Positions 1 to 8,296 are shown, counted from the stretch's first letter. The stretch is 40,511 nucleotides of DNA from Bacillota bacterium (GCA_021846285.1 JAJZCB010000025.1:1-40511), one strand, 5' to 3'. Numbers and translations are program-made. The notes: generated by a model from the sequence alone, not told the origin.

Positions 1-404
1 ACCGCATGGCCGTCCCGTTCGATCAAGAACACATTCTCGACGCGATACATCGCCGACCCGATATCGAGTATGCTTGGCGCGTGCTTGACGCCGCTTGTAT
101 AAAGCACCACCGTCCGCACTGACCGCAGAATCTGCTGGTGCAGCCGCGCGTCATACAGCAGGAATCGATGGAGCGTTTTTTCTTCTCTCGATTGAAACTC
201 GAGGTGCAGAATCGTATGGTCGGACATTTCAAGCACAAAGTCCAGAAAATCGGTTCGCAGATCCACGCTGTCCAGTTCCGTGGGAAGCGCCCGTTTCACC
301 TCAGCCTGTCGCGCGACGCCAAACGCAGTGAGCGCATGGTCGCCAAACGCCAGCGCAAGATGTTTGAGTACCAGGTCCTTGCTGTTACGCGGTATGATTG
401 CGAT
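1..404 (-). CDS. Rpn-family PD-(D/E)XK nuclease-like protein, 3' end cut by window
   Basis: The minus-strand translation from about 404 down to the window edge closely matches the N-terminal half of the Rpn-family protein encoded near 31528-32496, with shared stretches such as LHLEFQS, TLHRF, RTVVLY and LDIGSA. The family is a recombination-promoting nuclease/transposase-like group with a PD-(D/E)XK-type core; the D...ExQ signature is visible in LDFVLEMSDHTILHLEFQ. No ATG lies at the position where the homologue starts: the aligned codon is GCA, just after a GGAGGA ribosome site, with ATC codons on either side. Either an ATC start, a GTG start at 431 (which would overlap the promoter), or a lost start is possible. 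The C-terminus is outside the window. Confidence 0.7.
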   Translation of the reverse strand, partial: MAIIPRNSKDLVLKHLALAFGDHALTAFGVARQAEVKRALPTELDSVDLRTDFLDFVLEMSDHTILHLEFQSREEKTLHRFLLYDARLHQQILRSVRTVVLYTSGVKHAPSILDIGSAMYRVENVFLIERDGHA

Positions 405-419
405 TCCTCCGCTTCTCCC

Positions 420-448
420 ATTATACGCCACACCCGTCGCAGCGTACA
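420..448 (-). promoter_or_regulatory. Promoter of the Rpn-family gene
   Basis: On the minus strand a perfect TATAAT (425-420) is preceded by a 17-base spacer and TGTACG (448-443). The same TGTACG-17-TATAAT arrangement, with similar flanking bases, precedes the second Rpn-family gene at 32546-32518, so it is conserved between the two paralogues. The -35 is a poor match to TTGACA. Confidence 0.5.
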
Positions 449-954
449 GCGAGACGCTGGCGAGGCTCCATGACGGACCTATGCAAGCTCCTCTTCACGA
501 CGAGGACGCTCCCGGTCAGAAACGACCATCATGCCAACGTTTATTGTGATCGCAGACTCACTATATTAGGAAACAAACCACGAAACAATCGTATTTTGCA
601 TACATTATAATATTATCAAATATACTACATCGCAGTTTAATGAGTATATACTGTCGCAAACGTCAACGACGGCCATATCCTGGATCGCGGAGCGCATGAA
701 GGCAACTCCTTCTGTCTAATGCGGCACGCGATTTTTCAAGTTACTTTTCTGTTCCTGATCTGATAAAACACTTTGGACATACACGTCATCAATCACATCA
801 CTCTGTTGTGGCGCCGCCGCATATAAAGCCTGGTTGCGTAGAAATCGCAGTTCTTACAGCATCTCATCTTACATTCCTTGGGTTCCACCCACGACCGCGA
901 TCCTCTGTCGGTCTGTGCTAAGGGCTTGTGACAGAGCCCGTTCCTCCCACACTC
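449..954. other. Gene-free AT-rich stretch
   Basis: No convincing coding frame is seen here. Around 580-640 the DNA is very AT-rich. Around 672-702 there is a loose match (about 24 of 31 bases) to the sequence at about 5781-5811, just upstream of the IS66-like remnant, which suggests that both are decayed mobile-element DNA. Confidence 0.35.
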
Positions 955-1065
955 CACACTTTCCTGGTCCTTGCCGAGGAGCGGATCAGACAATTTATTG
1001 ACTATTACAACGAGCACTTGGCCAAGCCTTTCAAGAGGACATACGGCGGTAAATTGCTGAAGATC
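955..1065 (+). pseudogene. IS630-family transposase, C-terminal remnant
   Basis: The plus-strand frame reads ERIRQFIDYYNEHLAKPFKR followed by TYGGKLL. This matches the conserved C-terminal end of IS630-type DDE transposases (a FI-YYN....AKPF-WTY-GK pattern). Only this end is recognisable; the upstream catalytic region is absent or decayed and the frame opens just upstream without a plausible start. It is a non-functional relic marking earlier insertion next to the Rpn-family gene. Confidence 0.55.
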
Positions 1066-1260
1066 TTAGCTGTGATACAGCCTGCAATTACCAAACCGGT
1101 ATTTACAATGTTGCTTTTGACGGCGCATGACAAATTCCTCCGGTGAGTTCGATCATTCTTCCTGTGCAATACATTTCAGGCCAACGAATTGCATTGCATT
1201 TTTCTCGGCGAGCTACATGGCATATCGTTTCAGTCCTACTGTGAAAATTGTTCATCAGGG

Positions 1261-1944
1261 TCACCGTGAGATCAGACCAGTGGGCAGATGAACGTGAATT
1301 ATAGTACGTTCGGATGGAAAAACCGACTCATTGAACAACCCATCGAATCTTGGCAGATCATCAGCGTAATGCAGATAAGCTGTGTGATAGAAATGCCGTA
1401 AAACAAAATCGATGAAGTGTAAAGGCGTTAATGGGGCTGTCACCGGAATACGACAATTCTGGTATTGTCCTAGTGTGAGGTGAGATTTCGGATGGTGAAG
1501 TTCGCAGAAAACCCCTTCTCGACTGTCAAAGTCGAAGCGAAGAGGAAACGGCACAATGTTCCTGGCGACAACCTCCGCGAATATCACGTCTTCCATGTAA
1601 ACTTCCGGGTTGCTCTGAAAATCATCTAAAAAGGGCGATGGAAAAAACGCCAGCCGATGCTGCTCCAACTCAAGCCCTTTAAACAGATAGGTCAACTGAA
1701 GTAATGCCCCATCCGGCATCAACACAGTGAACGCTCTCTCGGCGTACAGATCAGTGTAAATTCTGCTATATTCGCGATCCTTTAAAGCCAAAGATAAATA
1801 GTCGGCGCCAGCGAACGTCACCTCAGAGCGCCCATCTGGCAAGAGTCTGGGATAGCAGAAGTTCTGGTCACTGACCAATCCAATTCCCACAAGATGGGAA
1901 ATAATTGCATTAATCTGTCCTGCTAACTGCTTTGGTGTTGGCAT
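1261..1944 (-). CDS. DUF2290 domain protein, partner of the upstream helicase
   Basis: A 227-residue soluble protein that I recognise as the DUF2290 family from its conserved C-terminal half, which includes PKSHLTLGQYQNCRIPV, TPLHFIDFVLRHFY and a final HVHLP. No signal peptide or membrane segment is seen. The ATG at 1944 lies only 3 bases after the stop of the helicase gene, so the two are co-transcribed and probably translationally coupled. The function of DUF2290 is not known to me. The tight pairing with a UvrD-like helicase, next to nuclease genes and IS remnants, makes a role in DNA processing or phage defence a reasonable inference, but nothing in the protein itself shows catalysis. Confidence 0.75.
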   Translation of the reverse strand: MPTPKQLAGQINAIISHLVGIGLVSDQNFCYPRLLPDGRSEVTFAGADYLSLALKDREYSRIYTDLYAERAFTVLMPDGALLQLTYLFKGLELEQHRLAFFPSPFLDDFQSNPEVYMEDVIFAEVVARNIVPFPLRFDFDSREGVFCELHHPKSHLTLGQYQNCRIPVTAPLTPLHFIDFVLRHFYHTAYLHYADDLPRFDGLFNESVFPSERTIIHVHLPTGLISR

Positions 1945-1947
1945 AGC

Positions 1948-4116
1948 TTATTCCTTCCGTGGCAGGCGTGACTCAAGCTTCTTCACAAGCTCACCGTCCA
2001 AATCCTCAACGTGTAATCGCCCGGCATCAATGTCCGTAAGCAACTGAGCGAGCCCGCGCTGGTGAGTCTCGAGACGCTTCCTCTCTTCGTTGCTGATGTC
2101 GCGATGGACAATCTGCAATTGATCGCGCTGCGACCTCGTTGGGTAGCTGAATCGCAATTCGAAGTTCGCTTGTTTCGTGCTTTCGAATTCCCTGATCAAC
2201 TCCTGCATACCTTCACCCACCCCGACAACGCGTACCCATGCTTTGCTTCTTGTAATGGCCGTGAACAAACGATTACGGATGGTGGCCAGGTTTCTGGCAG
2301 AAGAATGACAATCCTGCGCGTTGATAATGTAAATCATACCGGCCTCATTTCCTTTGGCACGGTAAATTCCGGTGAAGGTAATAGAATCTGATTCTGTATT
2401 GAAAAAAACGTCGGGAGTGGTGTCAACTCCAGCAGTATGTGATTGAATTCCCATTTCTAAAAGCCTCTGACGAATCGGCCCAACTTCGCGTCTCGTCGTT
2501 AGCGGATCGGGATTTATTACCACGATGTCATCGTGCCGAAGTTCATCGTCCTTCAGGTTGTCAGCAATCGAACGAGCTACCCATTCCGCCTGCTGTTCAT
2601 ATGTTTCAAAGCGAACGAATTCCACCAGATCATCGATTGTGGAGTGATCTTCCAAAAAGATTGGACTCGTATCTTCTGTACGCCGTAACCAAACCTCTGC
2701 TCCTTCGCGCAGTTCGCCGCGAATTCGACGATAGCCAACATCCTCCCACAATTGAGGATAATCGAACATTTGCACCAATCCGGTAGCTCCCGGCTTTTGT
2801 GGCGCTCGATAAATACCGAAGCCGAGCGCATGGGCGGTCACCAGAACAGGTCGTGAATTTCGGTAGCACTTATTGAGGATAATGTCTTGTCTTTGACCTA
2901 AATCACCCTCACTGTCGAACTGAACCCTGGGTGCGCCGTCTGACTTCTTGCCAAAAATCTCTTGGACGGAAGGGAGTGATGAACCGGAGAGACTCTGCAA
3001 TTCATCATAAGCATACACAAGTCGCTTGGGTCCGGGTAAAGCCTCATAGCAAAGCCGCAGAAATACCGGGGGAAAGTCTTGCGCCTCATCGACGAGGACC
3101 GCATGGTAAAGCGGCTTTGCTTCGCGTACCTGCGACAGCGCTTTTTCACAAACACCGGAAAACTCTTGTCCGGAGCTAAACAGATTCCTGGCGGTTCGAA
3201 AATCGTAATACTCCACTTCATGGGCGCGACAAAACTCGTGGTAAATACCTTCTTTATCTCCACCCCCAGGCGCGCCCCATGCGTGGACAATCCGCAACAT
3301 ATCCCAATTGGGTTCCTCCCCCGTCTGTTCGACACAGAAGTTGTTAATCAAACGGCGGAATTGCCCTTTCAGAGAGCGAGTATTAAACGTGATTGCGATC
3401 CGCCAATCCGGGTGTTGGGCATGCAGATAAGCTGCTTTCAAAGCCAGTACGATAGTTTTCCCTGATCCGGCCAACCCACGGATACGTTGAACTCCATCAA
3501 CTGTCTCGAGCACTGCTTTACCTTGCATGGTGTCAAGAGTTGCTATTGAATCCTCAAGGCCCTTCAGCTTTGCGCCCCGCGAATTTTCTTTTGTAACGTT
3601 CCGCTTAGCCCGATTCGCACGGATTGTCGAAATGCTCTCTATCGCAGACAATGCCACTTCGAAGACCGTTTCGTCAGAGCCTCCCCAATCAAAGGAATCG
3701 AGCACATCGCCGAGGTTCTGAATGTTAGCAAGAGGATAATCCTCAATGTTGTAGTTGGAAACAGCATGAATTCCGGGAGCAAAACTTACGGATTTAATCG
3801 GAATACGAAGTTGACGCCTGTATGTGAGTTCTCGATAGGTCTTCAGGCGTGCTTCGAGCTTATTGGCGGTGTCATCTTGTCGAATATCGAAGGCGCCGGG
3901 TTCATGTCCCTCAATGAGATCGAAAGCCACAATCCCCTTTTGAGGAGAAACCCAAATTGCATCCACCGCGTAAGCTCCCTCGGGAGAATTGATGAGTGGA
4001 TACCCCAGCAGAAGTTGGCCATCCAGGCCATCTTGATTCGCAAAGAAATCAACCAGGGCCGTACTTGCCACTGGTTTGTTGTTCGTACCCCTGATAATAG
4101 AGACATTCGAGGCCAT
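1948..4116 (-). CDS. UvrD/Rep-like superfamily 1 DNA helicase with degenerate nuclease-like N-terminus
   Basis: About 722 residues. SF1A motifs in order: Walker A GLAGSGKT (near residue 214), Walker B LVDEAQDFPP, motif V TGIYRAKGNEA and motif VI LFTAITRSK. The N-terminal 180 residues include VDAIWVSPQKGIVAFDL, which resembles the core strand pair of NERD/PD-(D/E)XK nuclease domains but has FDL where the E-x-K would be, so catalysis there is doubtful. I chose ATG 4116 because AAGGTGA precedes it at good spacing; GTG 4134 is in frame but has no ribosome site. It is the first gene of an operon with the DUF2290 gene. The family translocates on single-stranded DNA using ATP; a defence or repair role is inferred from context. 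Confidence 0.85.
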   Translation of the reverse strand: MASNVSIIRGTNNKPVASTALVDFFANQDGLDGQLLLGYPLINSPEGAYAVDAIWVSPQKGIVAFDLIEGHEPGAFDIRQDDTANKLEARLKTYRELTYRRQLRIPIKSVSFAPGIHAVSNYNIEDYPLANIQNLGDVLDSFDWGGSDETVFEVALSAIESISTIRANRAKRNVTKENSRGAKLKGLEDSIATLDTMQGKAVLETVDGVQRIRGLAGSGKTIVLALKAAYLHAQHPDWRIAITFNTRSLKGQFRRLINNFCVEQTGEEPNWDMLRIVHAWGAPGGGDKEGIYHEFCRAHEVEYYDFRTARNLFSSGQEFSGVCEKALSQVREAKPLYHAVLVDEAQDFPPVFLRLCYEALPGPKRLVYAYDELQSLSGSSLPSVQEIFGKKSDGAPRVQFDSEGDLGQRQDIILNKCYRNSRPVLVTAHALGFGIYRAPQKPGATGLVQMFDYPQLWEDVGYRRIRGELREGAEVWLRRTEDTSPIFLEDHSTIDDLVEFVRFETYEQQAEWVARSIADNLKDDELRHDDIVVINPDPLTTRREVGPIRQRLLEMGIQSHTAGVDTTPDVFFNTESDSITFTGIYRAKGNEAGMIYIINAQDCHSSARNLATIRNRLFTAITRSKAWVRVVGVGEGMQELIREFESTKQANFELRFSYPTRSQRDQLQIVHRDISNEERKRLETHQRGLAQLLTDIDAGRLHVEDLDGELVKKLESRLPRKE

Positions 4117-4170
4117 AAAATCACCTTTTCTCACCTGATGAACTCCAGTGACGAATCTGAACTCTAATTG

Positions 4171-4199
4171 ATAATAACCCTTCGAACCATGTTTGTGAA
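4171..4199 (-). promoter_or_regulatory. Sigma-A type promoter of helicase-DUF2290 operon
   Basis: On the minus strand TTCACA (4199-4194) and TATTAT (4176-4171) are separated by exactly 17 bases, each matching the consensus at 5 of 6 positions. It lies about 55 bases upstream of the chosen helicase start and points toward it. Confidence 0.55.
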
Positions 4200-4223
4200 T
4201 CGTTCATCGGTCCGATTCACAAA
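4192..4223. promoter_or_regulatory. Inverted-repeat operator overlapping the -35 of the helicase operon
   Basis: TTTGTGAATC (4192-4201) and GATTCACAAA (4214-4223) form a perfect 10-bp inverted repeat with a 12-base spacer. A third half-site GATTCAC follows at 4228-4234. The left arm contains the -35 hexamer of the minus-strand promoter, the classic position for a repressor. No adjacent regulator gene is present, so the cognate factor is unknown. Confidence 0.55.
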
Positions 4224-4294
4224 GTTTGATTCACTTCTCTTATGCAATGCTTGCTCTTTAGCCCTGACCCAACTTTCGATTTTTCAGCACCATG

Positions 4295-5407
4295 TTAGCG
4301 GATAATCAGACTTTTTGACCCCCAAATCCTTGATAAATCAGGGGGTGTAGGTCGGAAATCGCAGATGTAGTGACCTAACCTATTGTCACTACGCAACGCC
4401 TCCTCACCACGAGCACGCTCCAGATCAGAAGCGACCATCATGTCCACCACTTCCGCCAATGAAGTCCTCGCGCTCCATCCCAGCACATTCATGGCCTTTG
4501 TGGGATCCCCGACAGGCAGATCCACTTCAGACGGCAGCAGGAAACGAGAATCAACTCTCACGTATTTCTCCCAGTCAAGTTCCACTCGCTCAAATGCCGC
4601 TTCTACAAACTCCCGTACCGTATGAGCCACACCCGCAGCGATCACATAGTCGTCCGGCTGGTCCTGCTGAAGCATGAGCCACATCCCTTCCACATAGTCA
4701 CGAGTGAATCCCCACTCGCGCCTGGCGTCGAGATTCCCAAGAACCAATTCGGTCTGCAGTCCACGTTTAATCCTTGCGGCGGCGCGAGTAATCTTACGAG
4801 CGACACACAAGTCTCCGCTTCGCGGTGAAACATGATCAAACAGAATGCCAGTTGCGACAAACAGGCCAGAATACTCCCGAGCGTCGACCGCCTGCCGGTG
4901 CGTATAAGCGTTCACAACCGCATAGGGGCTGCGCGGAGGAATGGACGGCGAAACATCTTGAACCGCATCCTTTGCTAGACCAGACATCTCATAAGAACCT
5001 GCTTGATAATACCGAACGTACCGTTCCGTCCTGTTTTGATAGTCATTAACTTCTTCGAGCAGTTTCATGGTGCCAAGCACCACTTCGTCCACGGTGTACT
5101 CCGGTTGAACAAACGCATCCAATCCATCTGAATTTGCAGCCAGATGATAGATCTCGACGGGTTGCACCAGTTCAAGAATCCTCCGAATACTGGAGGATTC
5201 GCATAAGTCTCCATAATGAATCGTCAAGTTCCGTTCGCCACCGTCTACACTCTTATATAAGTGCTCGACACTTTCGATGGTTAATCCAGAGTCTCTGCGA
5301 ATCATCCCGTGTACCGCATACCCTTTATCCAACAATAACTCGGATAGGTACAGGCCGTCTTGACCCGCAATGCCGATAATGAAGGCCGCTTTTTTCAATT
5401 CAATCAC
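4295..5407 (-). CDS. gmd: GDP-mannose 4,6-dehydratase-like protein lacking the catalytic lysine
   Basis: 370 residues with the fold signatures of GDP-mannose 4,6-dehydratase: a nucleotide-binding GIAGQDG near residue 12, HYGDL, EIYHLAA, QPEYT, PRSPYAV, GILFDHVSPR, KITRA, LGNLDARREWG and DYVEGMWLMLQQ. The YxxxK active-site motif reads YAVVN (Tyr162, Asn166), so the lysine is replaced. The S/T-x-E element is SYE (residues 138-140). Neighbouring positions normally invariant are also changed, for example AANSDGLDAF where AAQSHV.VSF is usual. The frame is fully open. It may be a decaying paralogue or a protein with a changed reaction. GTG 5407 or TTG 5398 could be the start; the latter gives the usual MKKA-type beginning. 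It lies apart from the main polysaccharide locus. Confidence 0.8.
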   Translation of the reverse strand: MIELKKAAFIIGIAGQDGLYLSELLLDKGYAVHGMIRRDSGLTIESVEHLYKSVDGGERNLTIHYGDLCESSSIRRILELVQPVEIYHLAANSDGLDAFVQPEYTVDEVVLGTMKLLEEVNDYQNRTERYVRYYQAGSYEMSGLAKDAVQDVSPSIPPRSPYAVVNAYTHRQAVDAREYSGLFVATGILFDHVSPRSGDLCVARKITRAAARIKRGLQTELVLGNLDARREWGFTRDYVEGMWLMLQQDQPDDYVIAAGVAHTVREFVEAAFERVELDWEKYVRVDSRFLLPSEVDLPVGDPTKAMNVLGWSARTSLAEVVDMMVASDLERARGEEALRSDNRLGHYICDFRPTPPDLSRIWGSKSLIIR

Positions 5408-5787
5408 ATCTCCAATTAAGTTTAATAGTATTCTCTAATGTAGAGTATATGAGATATCTAAGTGGCAATCAATCGAAATTTCACCGTATTGTAATTTTAA
5501 TAAATATATTCTATAGTATATTTATGAGTGCACTGTAATATTTTCCGCGAAAAATGGTTAGTCAAGAGTGAAGTTTTGGATCGCTAATCCCCTCCGGAAC
5601 TGACACTCCTATTACGCGGCGACAAACACACCATTCCCCCTTCGTACATCCTGAGCGCGTTTGATACGGCGTCTTGACAACAGTTAGCATGCTGTTGTGT
5701 TGTAAGCGTCAAACTCTAACCACCTCGCGCCTAATCGATCACGCGGTATCCTATCCTCAAGTCAGTCAGAGGAATGAGGCGGCCGTG
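5408..5787. other. AT-rich intergenic region with short inverted repeats
   Basis: No coding frame is convincing. AAATATA/TATATTT arms lie around 5503-5524 upstream of the dehydratase-like gene. ACAACAG (5677-5683) and CTGTTGT (5692-5698) form a 7-bp inverted repeat. The 11-mer CTTGACAACAG at 5673 recurs at 6080. Confidence 0.35.
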
Positions 5788-5925
5788 TCCAGGATCGAAC
5801 TGCGCATGAAGTGGGTGGAACGCATTCGAGAGTTCCAGACCAGCGGCCAGAGTGCGCGGTCTGGTGTGTCGCTCAGCAAGTCAGTGTACCTGCGCTATTG
5901 GATCCTTCGCTTTCACCATCAAATT
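5788..5925 (+). pseudogene. IS66-type accessory protein (TnpA-like) remnant
   Basis: The plus-strand frame reads KWVERIREFQTSGQSAR and then YLRYWILRFH. This is the pattern of the small helix-turn-helix accessory proteins of IS66-type elements (a W..RI..F..SGQS...WC......LRYW motif). The central WC segment is scrambled, apparently by small frame changes, and no IS66 TnpB or TnpC follows. It is a relic only. Confidence 0.4.
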
Positions 5926-6203
5926 CTTCCGTCCGATGTTGGACGGATGCCAATATTATTGGTCAGAACTAAGCCGACTCACGGTCCGGAAATCCCCGAG
6001 AGAAAAGGATCCTCATGTAGGGGTGCCAGACTTGCGTGATATCGTCAATTCCTATTTTATCGAATTATCGAAATGCGCACTTGACAACAGCGATGTGATT
6101 GATTCAGCATAGAATTCAAGGGACGTTGAAGTGTCTGAATTTCATCGATTGGTGTTCCGCCATGTTAAGCACAAGATCATGAGGATTGGTAAAGGGGGTG
6201 AAC

Positions 6204-7007
6204 ATGCCTGTGATCGCTGAGATTTACGGGAAACTCTCTCGGACCGGAAGTAATATGCACGATCGTTTGGAGGATCAGTTGACTGGTGACGTATTTGGCA
6301 GCTTGCGTTACGTACGTAGTCAACTGTGGTTTGAGAAGATCTTCTCCAAGACGAAATTCCTTGATGCTGACTCTCCCCTGCAAAAAAGAGCTCTCGAGAT
6401 CTGGCAACGAGCGATGCAGTCGCCTTTTTCTCTGGACATTAGGTTCTGGGAAAGACTTAGTGATCATGGCGAGATTGACCTGTTGATTGAGGGGCCGAAT
6501 CTTACAATAGGTTGCGAGATAAAGTACATAAGTGGTTTGTCGTCGGATGACAGCGTTGATAACCATATTCCAGATGAGGCTGCCATGGAGAGGGAGAAGC
6601 TAGAGTCGGTGAACCAACTTGCTCGCTATGGGCGATATCTGGGCAAAGATTCGAACAGTGTTCTCATACTCATTGCGCCGGCTGATTTAGGAACAGCAAT
6701 TGTTTTCGACGCACTCCAGCGAGGGATTATGAGGGCGCCACTTGGTTTATTGACTTGGCAAGCAGTCTATAAAGGAATTGTTGAAGTGCAATCAAACATC
6801 TCCAATCCGAATGAGGCAGTTCTGTTTGAAGACTTACGTCTATTATTAAGTCACCGAGGGTTGTCCACGTTCGAAGGATGGCCCATGCAGCACAGAGTGA
6901 GTCTTGATTACTATCAATATCCGCAGAATCTGTGCAATACAACCGTCACATTTCCATGGCCCGAACAAACTGTGTGGGGGAGTACACAATATGAATTCAA
7001 ACACTGA
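6204..7007 (+). CDS. PD-(D/E)XK-superfamily nuclease-like protein
   Basis: A 267-residue soluble protein. The N-terminal MHDRLEDQLTGDVFGSLRY supplies the early glutamate (E23), and GEIDLLIEGPNLTIGCEIKY gives D92...E105-x-K107, the standard PD-(D/E)XK active-site layout. A later glutamine/arginine helix (QLARYGRYL) fits the same fold. The ATG at 6204 is chosen because AAGGGGGTGA lies 2-3 bases ahead of it; in-frame TTG 6186 has no such site. It overlaps the next gene by 17 bases, so the two are translationally coupled. No methyltransferase is nearby, which argues against an ordinary restriction-modification pair. The DNA target and role are unknown; a defence function is inferred from fold and setting. 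Confidence 0.7.
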   Translation: MPVIAEIYGKLSRTGSNMHDRLEDQLTGDVFGSLRYVRSQLWFEKIFSKTKFLDADSPLQKRALEIWQRAMQSPFSLDIRFWERLSDHGEIDLLIEGPNLTIGCEIKYISGLSSDDSVDNHIPDEAAMEREKLESVNQLARYGRYLGKDSNSVLILIAPADLGTAIVFDALQRGIMRAPLGLLTWQAVYKGIVEVQSNISNPNEAVLFEDLRLLLSHRGLSTFEGWPMQHRVSLDYYQYPQNLCNTTVTFPWPEQTVWGSTQYEFKH

Positions 7008-7590
7008 GATTGGACAAAACATCAGTAACGCTTACAAGGTGATGTGTTCAACCTACGAGAGTGTTGACAAGCTACTCGTGGAGATTGATGCCATCGCTAT
7101 CCGGAGGGGGTTCACGCCGCTTACAAAAAGCTCTTTTCTTAGATGGCGTTCTGATAAGGAAGTTACCGGCTGGTTGATTGGGGATTTCATTAAACTATAT
7201 AAGAAACTGGCAAACTTCGATGAAGGTGATCTACTTCATGGTCCAGTTTATAGTATAGGCGTATCGCTGTGGGAAAAAGATGCACCCCCCCAAATTATCG
7301 TCGCGAAATTTCTTTACGACCTTAAAGAAACGCCCAAGAAACGTTCAGACGTAAAATCCCACCAGAGATTTAACTGGCCTGTAAGCAACGAGCAAAACTT
7401 CAAGATAGAAACGTTTAAGGAAAACTGGTTTTGCAGTACCCCTAAATCTGATAAAGTAAGAAAAAGTTTTTGGGGCCTTGATATGGTGCTATTTTCTAAA
7501 ATTCCGTTACTGGATGTCCAGAGTGCGGAGGACGCTGAAACGGTAATCTTTGCTTTACTTGAGGATCTTGTCAATTTGCCAGTCTCGTAG
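6991..7590 (+). CDS. Unrecognised protein paired with the PD-(D/E)XK nuclease
   Basis: A 199-residue soluble, charged protein with no signal peptide, membrane helix or motif that I recognise. The ATG at 6991 follows GGGGGAG with 8 bases between and starts inside the last codons of the nuclease gene. Features visible are an N-terminal helical stretch, a [14 protein letters not shown] segment, a basic middle ([16 protein letters not shown]) and an acidic C-terminal helix ([17 protein letters not shown]). The overlap with the nuclease gene suggests a direct functional partner such as a specificity, inhibitor or adaptor subunit; that is inference. Its base composition is AT-richer than the flanking polysaccharide and housekeeping genes, consistent with acquisition by transfer. 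Confidence 0.65.
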   Translation: MNSNTEIGQNISNAYKVMCSTYESVDKLLVEIDAIAIRRGFTPLTKSSFLRWRSDKEVTGWLIGDFIKLYKKLANFDEGDLLHGPVYSIGVSLWEKDAPPQIIVAKFLYDLKETPKKRSDVKSHQRFNWPVSNEQNFKIETFKENWFCSTPKSDKVRKSFWGLDMVLFSKIPLLDVQSAEDAETVIFALLEDLVNLPVS

Positions 7591-7770
7591 TAAAACCTGC
7601 GCGACTGACGACCTGTACTATGTCAACAGAGTAGACACGCGGAATCGAGATTTTTTGGCTGCCGTCTGTGGAATCTGCCCCTTGGATCAGTGTCATCGCC
7701 GCGAGTCGCCTGTCAAGGCAAACAACATACCTTGACAGGCTTGACCTCAGATCGCCTACGGCAGCTCCTG

Positions 7771-8050
7771 CTAAGGATACTGTTTCTCCATCGCGACCGG
7801 TGTTATGTAGCCAATGAGCGAGTGATTCCGTTGCCGATTGCACCAGACCTCGATATGTACCCAAAAATCTCTTTGTACGCCTGCTCGCGCGTCGCGTACT
7901 TTCTTCTGTGGTTGTCAACTCTCGCTTGATCACACTGTGGAAGGATTCGATGCAAGCGTTGTCGTAACAGTTGCCTTTGCGGCTCATGCTCCCCTTCATC
8001 CCGTACGTTTGTAGGCGCTCTGTCGGAACGCAGGTGATTCCTATGCGTCA
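7771..8050 (-). pseudogene. IS3-family (IS150-type) transposase OrfB, frameshifted C-terminal remnant
   Basis: The minus strand encodes, in three successive frames, [20 protein letters not shown] and HSVIKREL, then [15 protein letters not shown], then [20 protein letters not shown] ending in EKQYP and a TAG at 7771. Together they are the C-terminal end of the IS3-type DDE integrase domain, including the last catalytic glutamate region (NACIESFHS). Two frameshifts and loss of the N-terminal part make it non-functional. It lies directly downstream of the nuclease pair. Confidence 0.8.
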
Positions 8051-8188
8051 AATAGCCCCACCTGTCATTCTCGGTGGACGCTTTGACGCATACGCTTATT
8101 GATAACGTAGGCGATCGCGGCCACCTTAACCCATGGAGTCTGTCTGAATGTAGGCGGGCTCCTTTCCCGTCATTTTCGCAAAAATGAG

Positions 8189-8284
8189 TCATGAATTCCA
8201 GGTGACAATGTCAGTGGGAAAAACGCCGACAGACAATGCAAGCAGCAACACCGCCGTGTCTTTTGCTTTTTGATGGTCTTTCAT
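8189..8284 (-). pseudogene. Truncated transposase start following DUF6431 gene
   Basis: A 31-codon frame beginning MKDHQKAKDTAVLLL, with AGGAGGTGG ahead of the ATG at 8284, immediately downstream of the DUF6431 gene. It stops abruptly at 8189. A strong ribosome site before such a short frame suggests the 5' end of a longer gene, plausibly the transposase of the same element, cut by a deletion. The transposase assignment is inferred from position and a vaguely familiar MKD-QKA-start; confidence is low. Confidence 0.3.
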
Positions 8285-8296
8285 GCCATCCACCTC

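Noticed and set aside
793-1017. Minus-strand frame with cysteine pairs near 870-900
   Set aside because: It is antisense to the IS630 remnant, lacks a ribosome site, and the Cys spacing looks accidental.
6177-7574. Minus-strand frames opposite the nuclease pair
   Set aside because: They lack ribosome sites and overlap entirely with better supported plus-strand genes.
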